DNA from: Amycolatopsis thermophila
GTDB taxonomy: Bacteria > Actinomycetota > Actinomycetes > Mycobacteriales > Pseudonocardiaceae
Length of the DNA stretch: 64,000 nt
Direction of reading: 5' to 3'
Assembly (NCBI RefSeq): GCF_030814215.1
Contig: NZ_JAUSUT010000001.1
Location: forward strand, 2,232,001-2,296,000
Shown piece by piece: positions 26,142 to 35,600 of the stretch. Numbering within the stretch: the first letter of the stretch is position 1; each line of letters opens with the position of its first letter. The position numbers and the translations under genes were made by a program. A model generated the notes under the pieces. That model ran no database searches, was not told the origin of the DNA, and saw only the letters and a list, made by a program, of their open reading frames with translations.

Positions 26142-27182
26142 CTAGCCGGGCGGATACGCTGCGTACCAACCTTCCCCGTCGGGAGGATTCGGACCGAATC
26201 CGAGCAGGGCGTCCGCGGCCAGCCGCTCGATCACGTCCCGCAGCTCCAACCGCGCGAGCCAGTCCCGGCGGAGCGCCTGTTCGCCGTACCGCGCGCCGAC
26301 GATGTTCCCGCACACCGAACCGGTCGAGTCGCTGTCCCCGTCGTGGTTCACGGCCACCAGCAGGGCGGTGTCGGGATCATCGGTGACCAGCGCCGAATAC
26401 ACGCCGATCGCGAGCGCGGTCTCGCCGGTGTGACCGCTGCCCAGGGACGCGACCTTCGCCGGTGACGGCGGGCCGCCCAGGGCGAGGGCCGCGTCCAGCG
26501 CCGCGAGGGTCTCTTCGTGCCCCGGCCGGTGGCGCAGCAGGTCCTGCGCGACATCGATCGCCGCGGGCAGTGCGGCACCGCGGATCAACTGGTGCACGAT
26601 CACGCCGAGCGCGCCCGCCGGGAGCTGCCCGCTCGGATGGCCGTGCGTGATCGCCGCGCTGATCACCCCGGCCTCGAACACCGCGGCCGGATCGTCCGAC
26701 CACACCGCGACCGGCGCGGCCCGCATGACACCGCCGCAGCCCGTGGAGTCGTTGGGCGCGGCAACGCCCCGCCCGTAGGCCCGGAGCGCGAAGAAGCAGG
26801 TCGACCCCGGTGCGCGCCGGTGGTGCAGCGCCCGGTTCGTGACCAGCCACCCGTCCGGCCCGGGCGAGGTGACGCGCGGCCCGCGCGCCTTCTCCCACGG
26901 CACGCCCTGCGTGTGCAGCCAGCGCTGGTAGGCGGCCTGGAGCGCGGGCCGCAGGTCGGTACCGCGGGCGCGGATCAGTGCCTCCGCGGTGAACAGCGTC
27001 ATCTGCGTGTCGTCGGTGATCGACCCGGCGCCGTCGCGGTGGTCCAGGTAGTCGGTGACCCCACCGGGCCCGGCGAGCTCCTCGATCCGCGCGAACGGCA
27101 GAGCTTCGACGGGCGCGCCGAGGGCGTCACCGATCGCGCCGGCGAGGAGACTGCCCCGCCAGCGCGCCGCATCGACCGTCAT
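26142..27182 (-). CDS. ADP-ribosylglycohydrolase with intact active site
   Basis: This DraG/ARH3-fold hydrolase removes ADP-ribose from proteins or nucleic acids in a Mg2+-dependent reaction. It has 346 residues. The motifs are complete: LLAGAIGDALGAPVEALPF, SITDDTQMTLFTAEALI (D57, D58), STGCGGVMRAAPVAV, ITHGHPSG, and the C-terminal metal motif VNHDGDSDSTGSVCGNIVGA (D281, D283, D285). The ATG at 27182 overlaps the upstream stop as ATGA, so it is coupled to the preceding gene. In the Tre1-Tri1 system a protein of this family is the immunity protein against an ADP-ribosyltransferase toxin. The giant protein of this operon carries such a toxin domain, which makes the same role plausible here. 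Confidence 0.9.
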   Translation of the reverse strand: MTVDAARWRGSLLAGAIGDALGAPVEALPFARIEELAGPGGVTDYLDHRDGAGSITDDTQMTLFTAEALIRARGTDLRPALQAAYQRWLHTQGVPWEKARGPRVTSPGPDGWLVTNRALHHRRAPGSTCFFALRAYGRGVAAPNDSTGCGGVMRAAPVAVWSDDPAAVFEAGVISAAITHGHPSGQLPAGALGVIVHQLIRGAALPAAIDVAQDLLRHRPGHEETLAALDAALALGGPPSPAKVASLGSGHTGETALAIGVYSALVTDDPDTALLVAVNHDGDSDSTGSVCGNIVGARYGEQALRRDWLARLELRDVIERLAADALLGFGPNPPDGEGWYAAYPPG

Positions 27183-28972
27183 TCCTTCGGGTAGCGCTGC
27201 GCCCAGTACTCCTGCATCGACCGGTCGCGGACGACGCCGTTGCGGTTGAAGTGCCGGAACACGTCGCTCGCGATGTTGTCCAGGAGTCCCAGCGGTGCCA
27301 GGGCGCCGACGAGGTCCGCGGGAAGGCCGGGCACCCCGACGCGAGCACCAGTGAGGGCCCCGGCCAGTGCCGCCGCCAGCGGACCGTCGGCGGACTGCGC
27401 CGCGGCGCTCTGGATCGCGGCGAGCGGTTCGTGGTGCCGTTTGGTGGCGGCGAACAGCGCGCGGGCGGCCACGGTCAACGCGCTGCCGGGGGTACCCAGT
27501 GTCTCCATCTGCTCGACGTCCGGCACCTCACGCCCGGACCGCAGGGCGAGAACGATGCCGGCGATGTCGGCGAACGGAGCCGGTCCCGACGCCCGCATCT
27601 CCTGCAGGTGGACGTGCGGCGGGAAGACGAACTCACCCTCGCCGAGGAGCTTCGTGAACACTCGGACGAGCAGTTCGACGGCGGTGAGGGTGTCGTCGCC
27701 CGCGCCCGTCAGCTTGTGGGCGAGCTCCCGCTGCACCGGGAAACCGCTGTCCTCGAACCGGACTCCCCCCGTCATCGTCACGGCCAGGGCGGCGGTCAGC
27801 GGGTTCGGCGGCAGTTCCGGCCCGGCGCCCAGCGCGGCCGACAGCCAGCTGCCCGGCCTCGGCGCAGGTGGGAAGGATGCCGGGACGCTCGCGTCGAGCG
27901 CCGTGTACGGCAGCCCGCGCAGGACGGTCTCGGTGTGCCGCAGCACCTGCCGGGTGAGTGGTCCGAGCGTGTCGCCCGAACCGAGCGCGACGCACTCGCC
28001 GATGGCGAACCCGACGTACGCCCCGAGCACGCGGTGCCAGGCGAACACGCCGGAGCGGATGCCGGCGGGCTCGAACTTGCCCAGCGTCCACGGCACCGGT
28101 TCCGGGCGGCCGCTGTTGTCGTAGTGCGTGATCAGCCCGTTCCCGGCCAGGTCCGCGGGCCAGTCGACCGGCTGGTTGTCGCTGCGCAGCCGGAGGTTAC
28201 GGACGTACCGGGCGTAGGCGCCCGCGTAGCGCCGGCATTCCTCGGTGCTCAGCTCGAAACCGTTGTCCCGAGCCCAGCCGCCGACCGCTTTGAGCCGCAG
28301 GGCGACCAGGCCGGGCGGGTCGAGGCGGAACTCCTCAGCCAGCTCCGCGGCGAGTTCCGTGACGGCCGGGGACACCTCGGGCGCGATCTCGTCGGTGTAG
28401 CGCCCAGGGTCGCGGTCGAGATCCGGGGCGTTGATCTCACGGCTCAGGTCGACCGTGTCGGCGCTGATCCGGCCCGCGTCCATCTCGAGCCAGCCCTCGT
28501 GCGACCCGGGCTGCAGCAGGTCCCGCGGCCGGATGCGGCGCCAGCGCGGGTAGCCGGACGGGACGGTGGTGCTCGAGCTGTAGGCGGGGATGACGACCTC
28601 GTCGTTCCGCCCGCGCATGCGGATCGGCTGCCCGTCCTCCTGGAGCGGCACGAGGACCTCGCAGTCCAACAGGAGCCGTCGCATCGTGACGTCGTCGATC
28701 CAGCCGACGCGGCGCATGGCCATCACCTTGGCGGCGGCGCTGCTCAACCACGGGTACCCCATCCACGCCGGTCCGGGACGGTGGTCGGGGTTCTCCTGCA
28801 CATTCCCGGTGGGCTGCTCGCGCTCGTCGACCTCGATCCAGCGCACGATGGCCGGCCGCGGGGTCTCGAGACCGGGGAACTCGCGTCGCCAGTACTCGGG
28901 GTCCAGCACGACCTTCCAGTCGGTGAACCGCTCGTCCGTCACGGCCGGATCGCCGGATAGCGCCGAAGCCAT
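27179..28972 (-). CDS. SseB-like region fused to a dead ADP-ribosylglycohydrolase domain
   Basis: 597 residues from ATG 28972 (GGAGGAAGGG just upstream). GTG 28942, overlapping the upstream stop as GTGA, is an alternative. The N-terminal part (about 30-170) has MGYPWLSSAAAKVMAMRRVG, GWIDDVTMRRLLLDCEVLVP and a later VVIPAYSSSTTVP, which resembles SseB-like domains of type VII secretion-associated proteins. The C-terminal 300 residues align with the ADP-ribosylglycohydrolase encoded next in the operon (WHRVLGAYVGFAIGECVAL against GAIGDALG). The metal site is gone, with GPLTRQVLRHTET where SITDDTQMT should be and no Asp cluster near the end (GPLAAALAGALTGARVG). I infer a binding role rather than catalysis. 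Confidence 0.7.
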   Translation of the reverse strand: MASALSGDPAVTDERFTDWKVVLDPEYWRREFPGLETPRPAIVRWIEVDEREQPTGNVQENPDHRPGPAWMGYPWLSSAAAKVMAMRRVGWIDDVTMRRLLLDCEVLVPLQEDGQPIRMRGRNDEVVIPAYSSSTTVPSGYPRWRRIRPRDLLQPGSHEGWLEMDAGRISADTVDLSREINAPDLDRDPGRYTDEIAPEVSPAVTELAAELAEEFRLDPPGLVALRLKAVGGWARDNGFELSTEECRRYAGAYARYVRNLRLRSDNQPVDWPADLAGNGLITHYDNSGRPEPVPWTLGKFEPAGIRSGVFAWHRVLGAYVGFAIGECVALGSGDTLGPLTRQVLRHTETVLRGLPYTALDASVPASFPPAPRPGSWLSAALGAGPELPPNPLTAALAVTMTGGVRFEDSGFPVQRELAHKLTGAGDDTLTAVELLVRVFTKLLGEGEFVFPPHVHLQEMRASGPAPFADIAGIVLALRSGREVPDVEQMETLGTPGSALTVAARALFAATKRHHEPLAAIQSAAAQSADGPLAAALAGALTGARVGVPGLPADLVGALAPLGLLDNIASDVFRHFNRNGVVRDRSMQEYWAQRYPKE

Positions 28973-31068
28973 CGCTGCCCTTCCTCCCCCTCCGGGATTC
29001 CTTCGAACCTGCGGGCCACGTCCGTCACGACCCGTTCGATCAGGGGCCTGAGCTCGAGCTGGTCCACCCACTTCTGCGGCAGATCGGGCACGCCGTTGCG
29101 CGCGCCCGCGAGCGCACCCGCGACGGCGCCGGTCAGGGCGCTGCGGCCGGAGTGGTTGACCGCCCGCAGCAACGCGGCCTCCGGGTTGTTCTCGAAACCG
29201 GAGACGGCGGCGATCGCGCGACCGAGGACGGAGAGCGCGTCGTACCCGTCGCCGATCTCACCGGGCTCGGGAATCCGGTGCATCCCGGACTTCGGGATCG
29301 CGATCACGGACCGCTGAGCCATGTTGCGGACGACGTCCCATTGCGGACCCCCGCGGTCCTTGAGAACCGTTCCCGCCGAAACCCAGAGCGCGGGACTGAA
29401 CGGGCGTTCCAACGAGCGCTCGAGCAGCAGGCCGAGGAACACGGCAGCCGTCAGATCGCCTTCGCCGGACTCCGGGAGCGCCGCGAACGCGCGGACGGCC
29501 CGCTCGGACCCGCCGAACGGCACGTCGCCGCGGCCGCCGAGCGTGAGCACCCCCGGTAGCGCGCCGAGCAGCACGGCAGGACCCGACCGCAGGTCGGCCG
29601 GATCCGGCTGCCGGATCGCATGGAGTTCGCGCAGCCGCGGCATCCAGCCGTCCGGCTCGGCGGCCTGCCCCTGGGTGTACTGCCACCGCGGCACCGCCTC
29701 GCGCGCGGCCGCCGCCAGCATGTCCGGACCCGCGTCGGCCGGGGTGCGCAGGAACGCCTCGGTGAGGAACAACAGCCGCTGGGTCATCGGTCCGGCTTGG
29801 GCCGGTGCCGCCAGGTCGGTGACACCCGACGGCCCGTGCCTGCGCTCGATCTCGCCGATCGTGAGCCGGTCGACCGGCGCGCCGAGTGCCTCGCCGAGGG
29901 CGAACCCGACGTAGGCGCCGAGCAGGCGCTGCCAGCTGAAGTTCGTGTCTTGGCCGACGTCGGCGAACTTGCCGAACGAGTCCGTCCGCAGCGTCGGCCT
30001 GCCGTCGTCGTCGTACCCCGGTGTCAGGCCGAACGCCGCCGGCTCGGACGGTCGATTCGGCGGCAGGACCATGGCGAGCCGGCGGGACCACGTCCGGCCA
30101 CTCACCACCCGGTAGCACTCCTCGGCGGAGAGTTCGAACCCGTGTGCCCGGGCGTGGTCGGCGGCGTCGGAAGGCGGCTCGACGGGGTCGGGCAGCCCGA
30201 TCCGGGCCGCGACGTCGGCCGCCCACCGCCTCACCTCGGGCAGCGCTTCGGGGCAGTTGCCGGTGGTGTAGATCCGTTCGCTGCGGCGCGGGAACTCCGC
30301 CTGAGCCGCGCGGATCTCCTCGGTGGTCGTCGTGACCGGGAGCTGCCACGGACCGTGGACGACCAGATCCGCCTCGGGCACCTGCTCGACGAGGCTCACC
30401 GGGTCGAGCCAGATCCACTCCCGGATCCCGGGCGGGAGGTAACGCGTGGACGTCCACAACTCCACGGTTCGCCGGCCGTCCGTCACGGACTGGTACCGCA
30501 CCTGGTCGTCGGCCACCGGGACCAGCAGGCTGTGCTCCAGCAGGCCGATCACGAACCGGCGCTGGTCGAGCCACCCGACGTCGCGGAACTCGACGAGGTA
30601 GTCGAGCGCCGTCCAGGGCGCCGGGTAACCGCGGCGGAGCGGACCCGTCCGGTACTCGGGGTTCGGCCGCGTCTCCTCGGTCTCGGTGCCGTCGGCCGTG
30701 AAGCGCTGCCAGCCCGTGATCGCCGTGAGCGGTATGCCCAGGTGAGCCACGCCCGCGTCGAGGTACTCCGGGTCGATCATCTCGGCCCAGTGGTCGCGGT
30801 CGTGGTACTGGACGGGGATGCTGGGCCCGCCCGGCAGCGGCGACGCGTGCCGCAGGTCCCCCTCCGGCTCCCGCACGATCAGCGCGGGCGGCGGGATGAT
30901 CCGGGCCCCGATGTCCCCGCCGTCGAGGAAGCCGACCGAGTTGTAGGGGACGTACCACCCTTCCACGACCCGGAGGACGTGGTCGTGGTCGACGCGCACA
31001 TCCGCGTCGGCGCCGTGGACGTCGCGCAGCCACTCCTCGACCTTGGCGACGGCTTCTGCCGATTCCAC
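28939..31068 (-). CDS. Imm35/YrhB-like, SseB-like and dead ADP-ribosylglycohydrolase fusion
   Basis: 709 residues. The first 90 residues (AVAKVEEWLRDVHG, then VVEGWYVPYNSVGFLDGG and PALIVREPEGDLRHASPLPG) resemble the YrhB/Imm35 immunity domain. Residues about 120-270 (RRGYPAPWTALDYLVEFRDV, GWLDQRRFVIGLLEHSLLVP, VELWTSTRYLPP) are SseB-like and match the downstream paralogue. The C-terminal third has the ADP-ribosylglycohydrolase fold (QRLLGAYVGFALGEALGAPV, AVNHSGRSALTGAVAGALAG), but the metal Asp residues are replaced (GPMTQRLLFLTEAF; HSGRSA for HDGDSD). GTG at 31068 shares one base with the upstream TAG and follows AAGGA by 7 bases. It is a candidate immunity protein. Confidence 0.72.
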   Translation of the reverse strand: MESAEAVAKVEEWLRDVHGADADVRVDHDHVLRVVEGWYVPYNSVGFLDGGDIGARIIPPPALIVREPEGDLRHASPLPGGPSIPVQYHDRDHWAEMIDPEYLDAGVAHLGIPLTAITGWQRFTADGTETEETRPNPEYRTGPLRRGYPAPWTALDYLVEFRDVGWLDQRRFVIGLLEHSLLVPVADDQVRYQSVTDGRRTVELWTSTRYLPPGIREWIWLDPVSLVEQVPEADLVVHGPWQLPVTTTTEEIRAAQAEFPRRSERIYTTGNCPEALPEVRRWAADVAARIGLPDPVEPPSDAADHARAHGFELSAEECYRVVSGRTWSRRLAMVLPPNRPSEPAAFGLTPGYDDDGRPTLRTDSFGKFADVGQDTNFSWQRLLGAYVGFALGEALGAPVDRLTIGEIERRHGPSGVTDLAAPAQAGPMTQRLLFLTEAFLRTPADAGPDMLAAAAREAVPRWQYTQGQAAEPDGWMPRLRELHAIRQPDPADLRSGPAVLLGALPGVLTLGGRGDVPFGGSERAVRAFAALPESGEGDLTAAVFLGLLLERSLERPFSPALWVSAGTVLKDRGGPQWDVVRNMAQRSVIAIPKSGMHRIPEPGEIGDGYDALSVLGRAIAAVSGFENNPEAALLRAVNHSGRSALTGAVAGALAGARNGVPDLPQKWVDQLELRPLIERVVTDVARRFEGIPEGEEGQRWLRRYPAIRP

Positions 31069-32594
31069 TACTCGATCCTTTCCAGGCTTCCGTCGGCCTC
31101 GTGCTCGCTCAGCCGCTTCGGCAGGACGTATCCCACGCCACCGCCGGGCAGGTTCGCCCAGGGCACCGCGATGCCGAGCACCACCGGAACCGGGCGTCTG
31201 ACCCGGTAGCGCCGCTCCTCGCGTTCCCGCTCGATGGGCAGGGAAGTCGCGGGGAACCGGGTCTCGTCGTGGTGGACCAGGTTGCCGCGGGCGTCGCCGA
31301 ACCGCAGCACGACCGTGCCGGTCGTGAGCCGGACGAGACGTTTGTTGCGCAGCAAGGTGAGCGGCGGGTCGCCGTCCACCGGCTGGATCGGCCAGTCGGC
31401 GAGCTCGGCGGACGTCTCCAGCGGCGTCTCCGCACCGCCCGTCGTCCGCGCCGGATGCAACAGCAGCGCGCCGAGCAGGTGCTGGGCGGCGTCCTCCGCC
31501 CGGTCGAAGTACTGCGGCCGGACCGGGGCGCCGCCGGCGTAGCGCGCGACCTCCCAGCCCCGGTCGGTCGGGTTGAGGCACCACGCGCCGTCCGCGCGGG
31601 CCGCCAGCCGGTAGGCCTCGGGCCAGACGCCGTGCTCGGACAGCCGGTGCGCCAGCACGACCAGCAGCGCCGGGTCCTCCAGGGCCGGGTCCGTGCGGGT
31701 TTCCAGGTCGGCCGCGATGTCACCGCTCGTCGGCAGGGCTTCGTCCGGATCGGCCTTCGGGCGCGGCCGCCCGAGCAACTCGGCCGCCGCCGTCCGCCGG
31801 GTCAACTTGTCGACGTACGGCGGCTGGAAGTCCTGACCGCGGATGTGCGCGAGGAAATCGGGTTCCGGCGGGGTGCCGTACTTGCGCAGGTAGTGGGGCA
31901 CGGACGCGTGCCAGATCCAGGTGCCGTCCGTGTGGTAGCTCTCCGGGACGTCGGATTCGGTGCCGCCGCTGAAGATGTCCGGCCCCAGACCGCTGCCGAC
32001 CAGCACGGCCGGCGGCCGCTCCAGGTAGCTCAGGATCGCCGGGACTTCGTCCTCCGGCACCGGCGGCCTGCCGAGTACCGGCGCGTCGGTGTTCTCGTAG
32101 GAATCGACCACGCGGGCGTGCCGGAACCGGATGCCCAGCGCCATGCCGGCCGCGCGCCGCCACCAGTCGGGGACGTGTTCCGGTTCGCGGGGGAACGCCT
32201 TGCCCTCGTGCTCGAGCACTAGGACGAGGTCGTCCGGGGGATGCCGGAACCCCGGCTGTGACGTCGCGTCGACCTCGAGGTCGAACTCTCCGGAGGGCCG
32301 CAGTGCGTACCGGGCCTGCAGCCACGCACCCCGTCCGGCCTCGTACATCGCGGCGCGCAGCTCACTGAAGACTTCGGTCAGGTCGGCGGGAACCCGGTAG
32401 GCGTGGCCCGCGCCCCGGGTGAACGCGAGCGCTTCCAGCTCCGTGTGCTCGCCGAGCTGGCGGAAGCGCAGCTCGATGCGCTCCCACCCCGCCGGTGCGC
32501 CTGCCCTGGCGAGCGTGCCGAGGCGCACGAGCAGCGGCCGGTGTGGCTCCACGGTTGCCGTCGCCTCCCTGCGCATCTCCGGATCGCCGCTCAC
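31068..32594 (-). CDS. TNT-related protein with YezG-like domain, directly after the giant toxin gene
   Basis: 508 residues. It begins with a YezG/DUF600-like domain (GWERIELRFRQLGEHTELEA, FSELRAAMYEAGRGAWLQAR, EGKAFPREPEHVPDWW), then a middle region with YHTDGTWIWHASVPHYLRKY, and ends with a TNT-like domain (TVVLRFGDARGNLVHHDET, PWANLPGGGVGYVLPKRL). The position of the TNT catalytic Gln (GGGVQY-like) is Gly, and the Arg loop reads FPATSLP. The NADase site is therefore probably lost, as in the 24255-26108 paralogue. GTG at 32594 lies 10 bases after the giant gene, the place where immunity genes usually sit. No signal peptide is seen. Confidence 0.75.
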   Translation of the reverse strand: MSGDPEMRREATATVEPHRPLLVRLGTLARAGAPAGWERIELRFRQLGEHTELEALAFTRGAGHAYRVPADLTEVFSELRAAMYEAGRGAWLQARYALRPSGEFDLEVDATSQPGFRHPPDDLVLVLEHEGKAFPREPEHVPDWWRRAAGMALGIRFRHARVVDSYENTDAPVLGRPPVPEDEVPAILSYLERPPAVLVGSGLGPDIFSGGTESDVPESYHTDGTWIWHASVPHYLRKYGTPPEPDFLAHIRGQDFQPPYVDKLTRRTAAAELLGRPRPKADPDEALPTSGDIAADLETRTDPALEDPALLVVLAHRLSEHGVWPEAYRLAARADGAWCLNPTDRGWEVARYAGGAPVRPQYFDRAEDAAQHLLGALLLHPARTTGGAETPLETSAELADWPIQPVDGDPPLTLLRNKRLVRLTTGTVVLRFGDARGNLVHHDETRFPATSLPIEREREERRYRVRRPVPVVLGIAVPWANLPGGGVGYVLPKRLSEHEADGSLERIE

Positions 32595-32604
32595 TGTAAC
32601 CAGC

Positions 32605-35600
32605 TCAGGCGAGGATGGAGGTGCACTGGAAACCGGCGGGCTGCCCGGCCGCGCGGCGGGACAGCTCCGCCTCCCACATGACGAACGTGCGTCGTTGCAC
32701 GGACTCGGCGAACGCCTGTTCCTGCGCGGTCAGCGCCCGGCCTTCTTCCTTGGCCTGCCGGTGCATCGCGCCGAGAGTCTCGTACAGAGCGAACACCGGA
32801 CCCTCACCACGCAGGTAGAACGCGCGTTCGCGTTCGGTCTCCGCGATGAACTCCGCCTCGCTCAGCTCGCGGGTGTTCGACGGCAGGCTCTCCTGCAGCA
32901 CGCGGCCGAGGACCTCGTCGTTCTCCTCGAACTCGCCGGTGCGGACGTTGAGCAGGTAGCCGGTGAGGTGACCGTCGCCGTCGCGGTCGACCTTGCAGGT
33001 CTTGTTGAAGACCTTGAAGTACCGCGGCGTCGGACCTTCCTCCACATCGTCCACGATGGACTCGCGCGGACCCTCCGGCTTGCGGTGCCGTCCGCGTCCC
33101 GACCCTCCGGCAGCCGCGAGCGGGGCCATCCCGGGCATGCCGGGCATGAACGGCACGGCCCCGGGCGTGATGGCGACCTCCGCGACCTGACCGTTCGAGG
33201 CGCGGACGTGCATGGTCAGAGCGCCGCCGTCGGCCAGGCGGTCGTCGGCGGAGAGAACCCGCATGCCCGGCTGCGCGGCGAGCCGTTCGGCTGCCCGGTA
33301 CGCGCCCGCGCCGTCGGCGACCTGCAGACCCCCCGAGGCCAGGCCGGTCACTCGGGAGGCGTCGCCGTCGAAGCCCGCGAGTTGCGCCTGGGCGGCTTCC
33401 CAGCTGGGAGCGGTCGACGGCAGCGCGGTCGCCCCGGTCGCAGCGGCGACGTCGCGCAGCGCCGAGTCGAGCTCCTGTTGCGCGGTCCGGGCCTGGTCCA
33501 GCTGGCCGCGCAGGTAGCTGTTCGTGTAGGCCGGGTCGGACGCGCGGGACGGGTCGAACCCGGCCTGGACCTGCTCACCGATGCCGCCCGCACTGACCGT
33601 CCCGAAGGCTGGCGCCTGCGGGTGTGGTGGCTGATCGGGCGTGCCCGGCTGACCGGGCGGCGTGTGGTGGTCGGGCGGGGTGCTGCCGTCGAACGACACG
33701 TGGGACGGGATCTGCACGATCGGCAGCTGTTCGTCGTTGGCGTCCTCGAGCACCGGGATGGCGTCCGGGTAGGTGATGAGGTTGACGAGGATGCCGAGGT
33801 TCCGGGCCAGCAGACGGCCCAGGCCGGGGTTGTTGTCGATCGCGTTGCGGAGTTCCGGGTGCTCGTCGACGAGCCGCCGGATCGCGTCGTCGATCGGCAT
33901 CCGCTGCCCGTCCACCACGACGGTGTCGTCGCCCGGCGGCAGGTCGTCGGCCACGCGGTCGCGGTCCGGGTGGTTGCCGCCGGGGTCATCGGTGCGGTCG
34001 GCCGGTGCCCGGCCGCGTTCCGGCGAGTCGTCGTGGGCCGGTGGCTCGGCGTCGGCCTGCCCGGGGGTGGGGTCCGCGTCACCGGTGCCGGGTGGTGTCT
34101 CTTCGTGGACCACCGGAATGTCGTCGCGGGTGACCGGCTCCGCGCGCTCGGGTGCCGGGTCGCCGGTGACCGGTTCCGCGGTGTGGTGCGGGATCTGTCC
34201 GTGCGCGACGCGCGGGTCCTGTGCGTCCGGAACCGTCGCCCTGGGCTCGGACGGCGCGGCGATCCGGGGATCGTCCGGGTGGGTGTCGGCGAGCGGGGTG
34301 TCGGGGGTGGGCGACATCGGGCTCACCACGGTGTCGGGCGTCGTGGACGGCGGCGCCAGCCGGACGTCCGGTGTGGTCGGGTCGGTGACGTGCGGTGTGT
34401 CCGGCACGGTGGGTGTGGGGTCGGTGTTGAACACCAGTTTGGGTGGCACGAACGGCGCCGGCGGTGTTGGTGTGGTCGGGTCGGTGACGTGCGGTGTGTC
34501 CGGCACGGTGGGTGTGGGGTCGGTGTTGAACACCAGTTTGGGTGGCACGAACGGCGCCGGCGGCCTGTTGGGTACCGGCGGCGCGGGAGGCTGCGGCGCG
34601 TGGTGGACCGGCGGCGCGGGCGGAACCGGTGGCATGGGCGGAACCGGGGGCATGGGCGGCGGCGTGTGTGGCAGGGGCGTCGTGATGGCGTTGTGCGGCT
34701 GCGCCAACTGCGGACCGGCGGCGAGGCCGTTGCTGCCGATCAGCGAACCGAACGGGAGCAGGCTCACCGAAGTCGCCGGGTCCGGCAGCGCCATGAGCCC
34801 ACCGCTCTGCGGGTCCACGAACGCGACGCCCTCGGGTGTGTTGGCCACGATCGCGACGTGCGCGAGGTCCTCACCGTTCACGCCCGTGAAGCCGACGTAG
34901 ATGACACCGTGCGAACCCACCGGCATGTTGCTCATGTGGTGGATCACGTTGTCGTAGTTGCCGAGCCCGTGTTGCCACTGGGCGCCGAGCTGTTCCTCCA
35001 TCCAGCGCATGCGGTCCATGGAGGTGAGGTCCTTGGGACGCACCGGGTCGGCGGTCGCGTCGATGCCGATGAGGCGCTGTGCGTAGGCGACACAGCACTT
35101 GGTGCAGTTCGTCATGTAGCCGCGGTTCCAGGCGAACAGGCTCTTGAACTTGGGGTTGACCTGCCCCAGCTGCGGGTGCCGCTGGGCGATGTAGGCGGCG
35201 GCCTGTTGCGGGTCCGCCGTGCCCGCGTGGATCGCGGGGAGGCTGTTGAGCGGCGTCGACTGCGCCAGCGGCTGGTGCTGCTGGTGCTGCTGCACGAGCC
35301 CCTGCAGCGGGTCCGGCGCCGGTTGGAATGACCCGTGCTGCTGGTGCTGCTGCGCGAGTTCCTGCAGCGGGTCGTGGGCCTGCTGGAACGGGCCCTGCTG
35401 CTGGTGCGTGTGCGACTGGTTCGGGTGCTGCTGGAACGGCCCGGCCTGGTGGTCCGGGTGTACCGGTGGCCCGCCGTGCTGGTCCGGGTAGAGCGGGGCG
35501 GGGCCCTGGTGGCTCGGGTGGGGCGTGTGCGGCCCTGGGCTCGGCTGCTGCGGCACCCAGGCCGGCGACTCGGGCTGCGAGCGCCGGAACGGGTTCCAGG

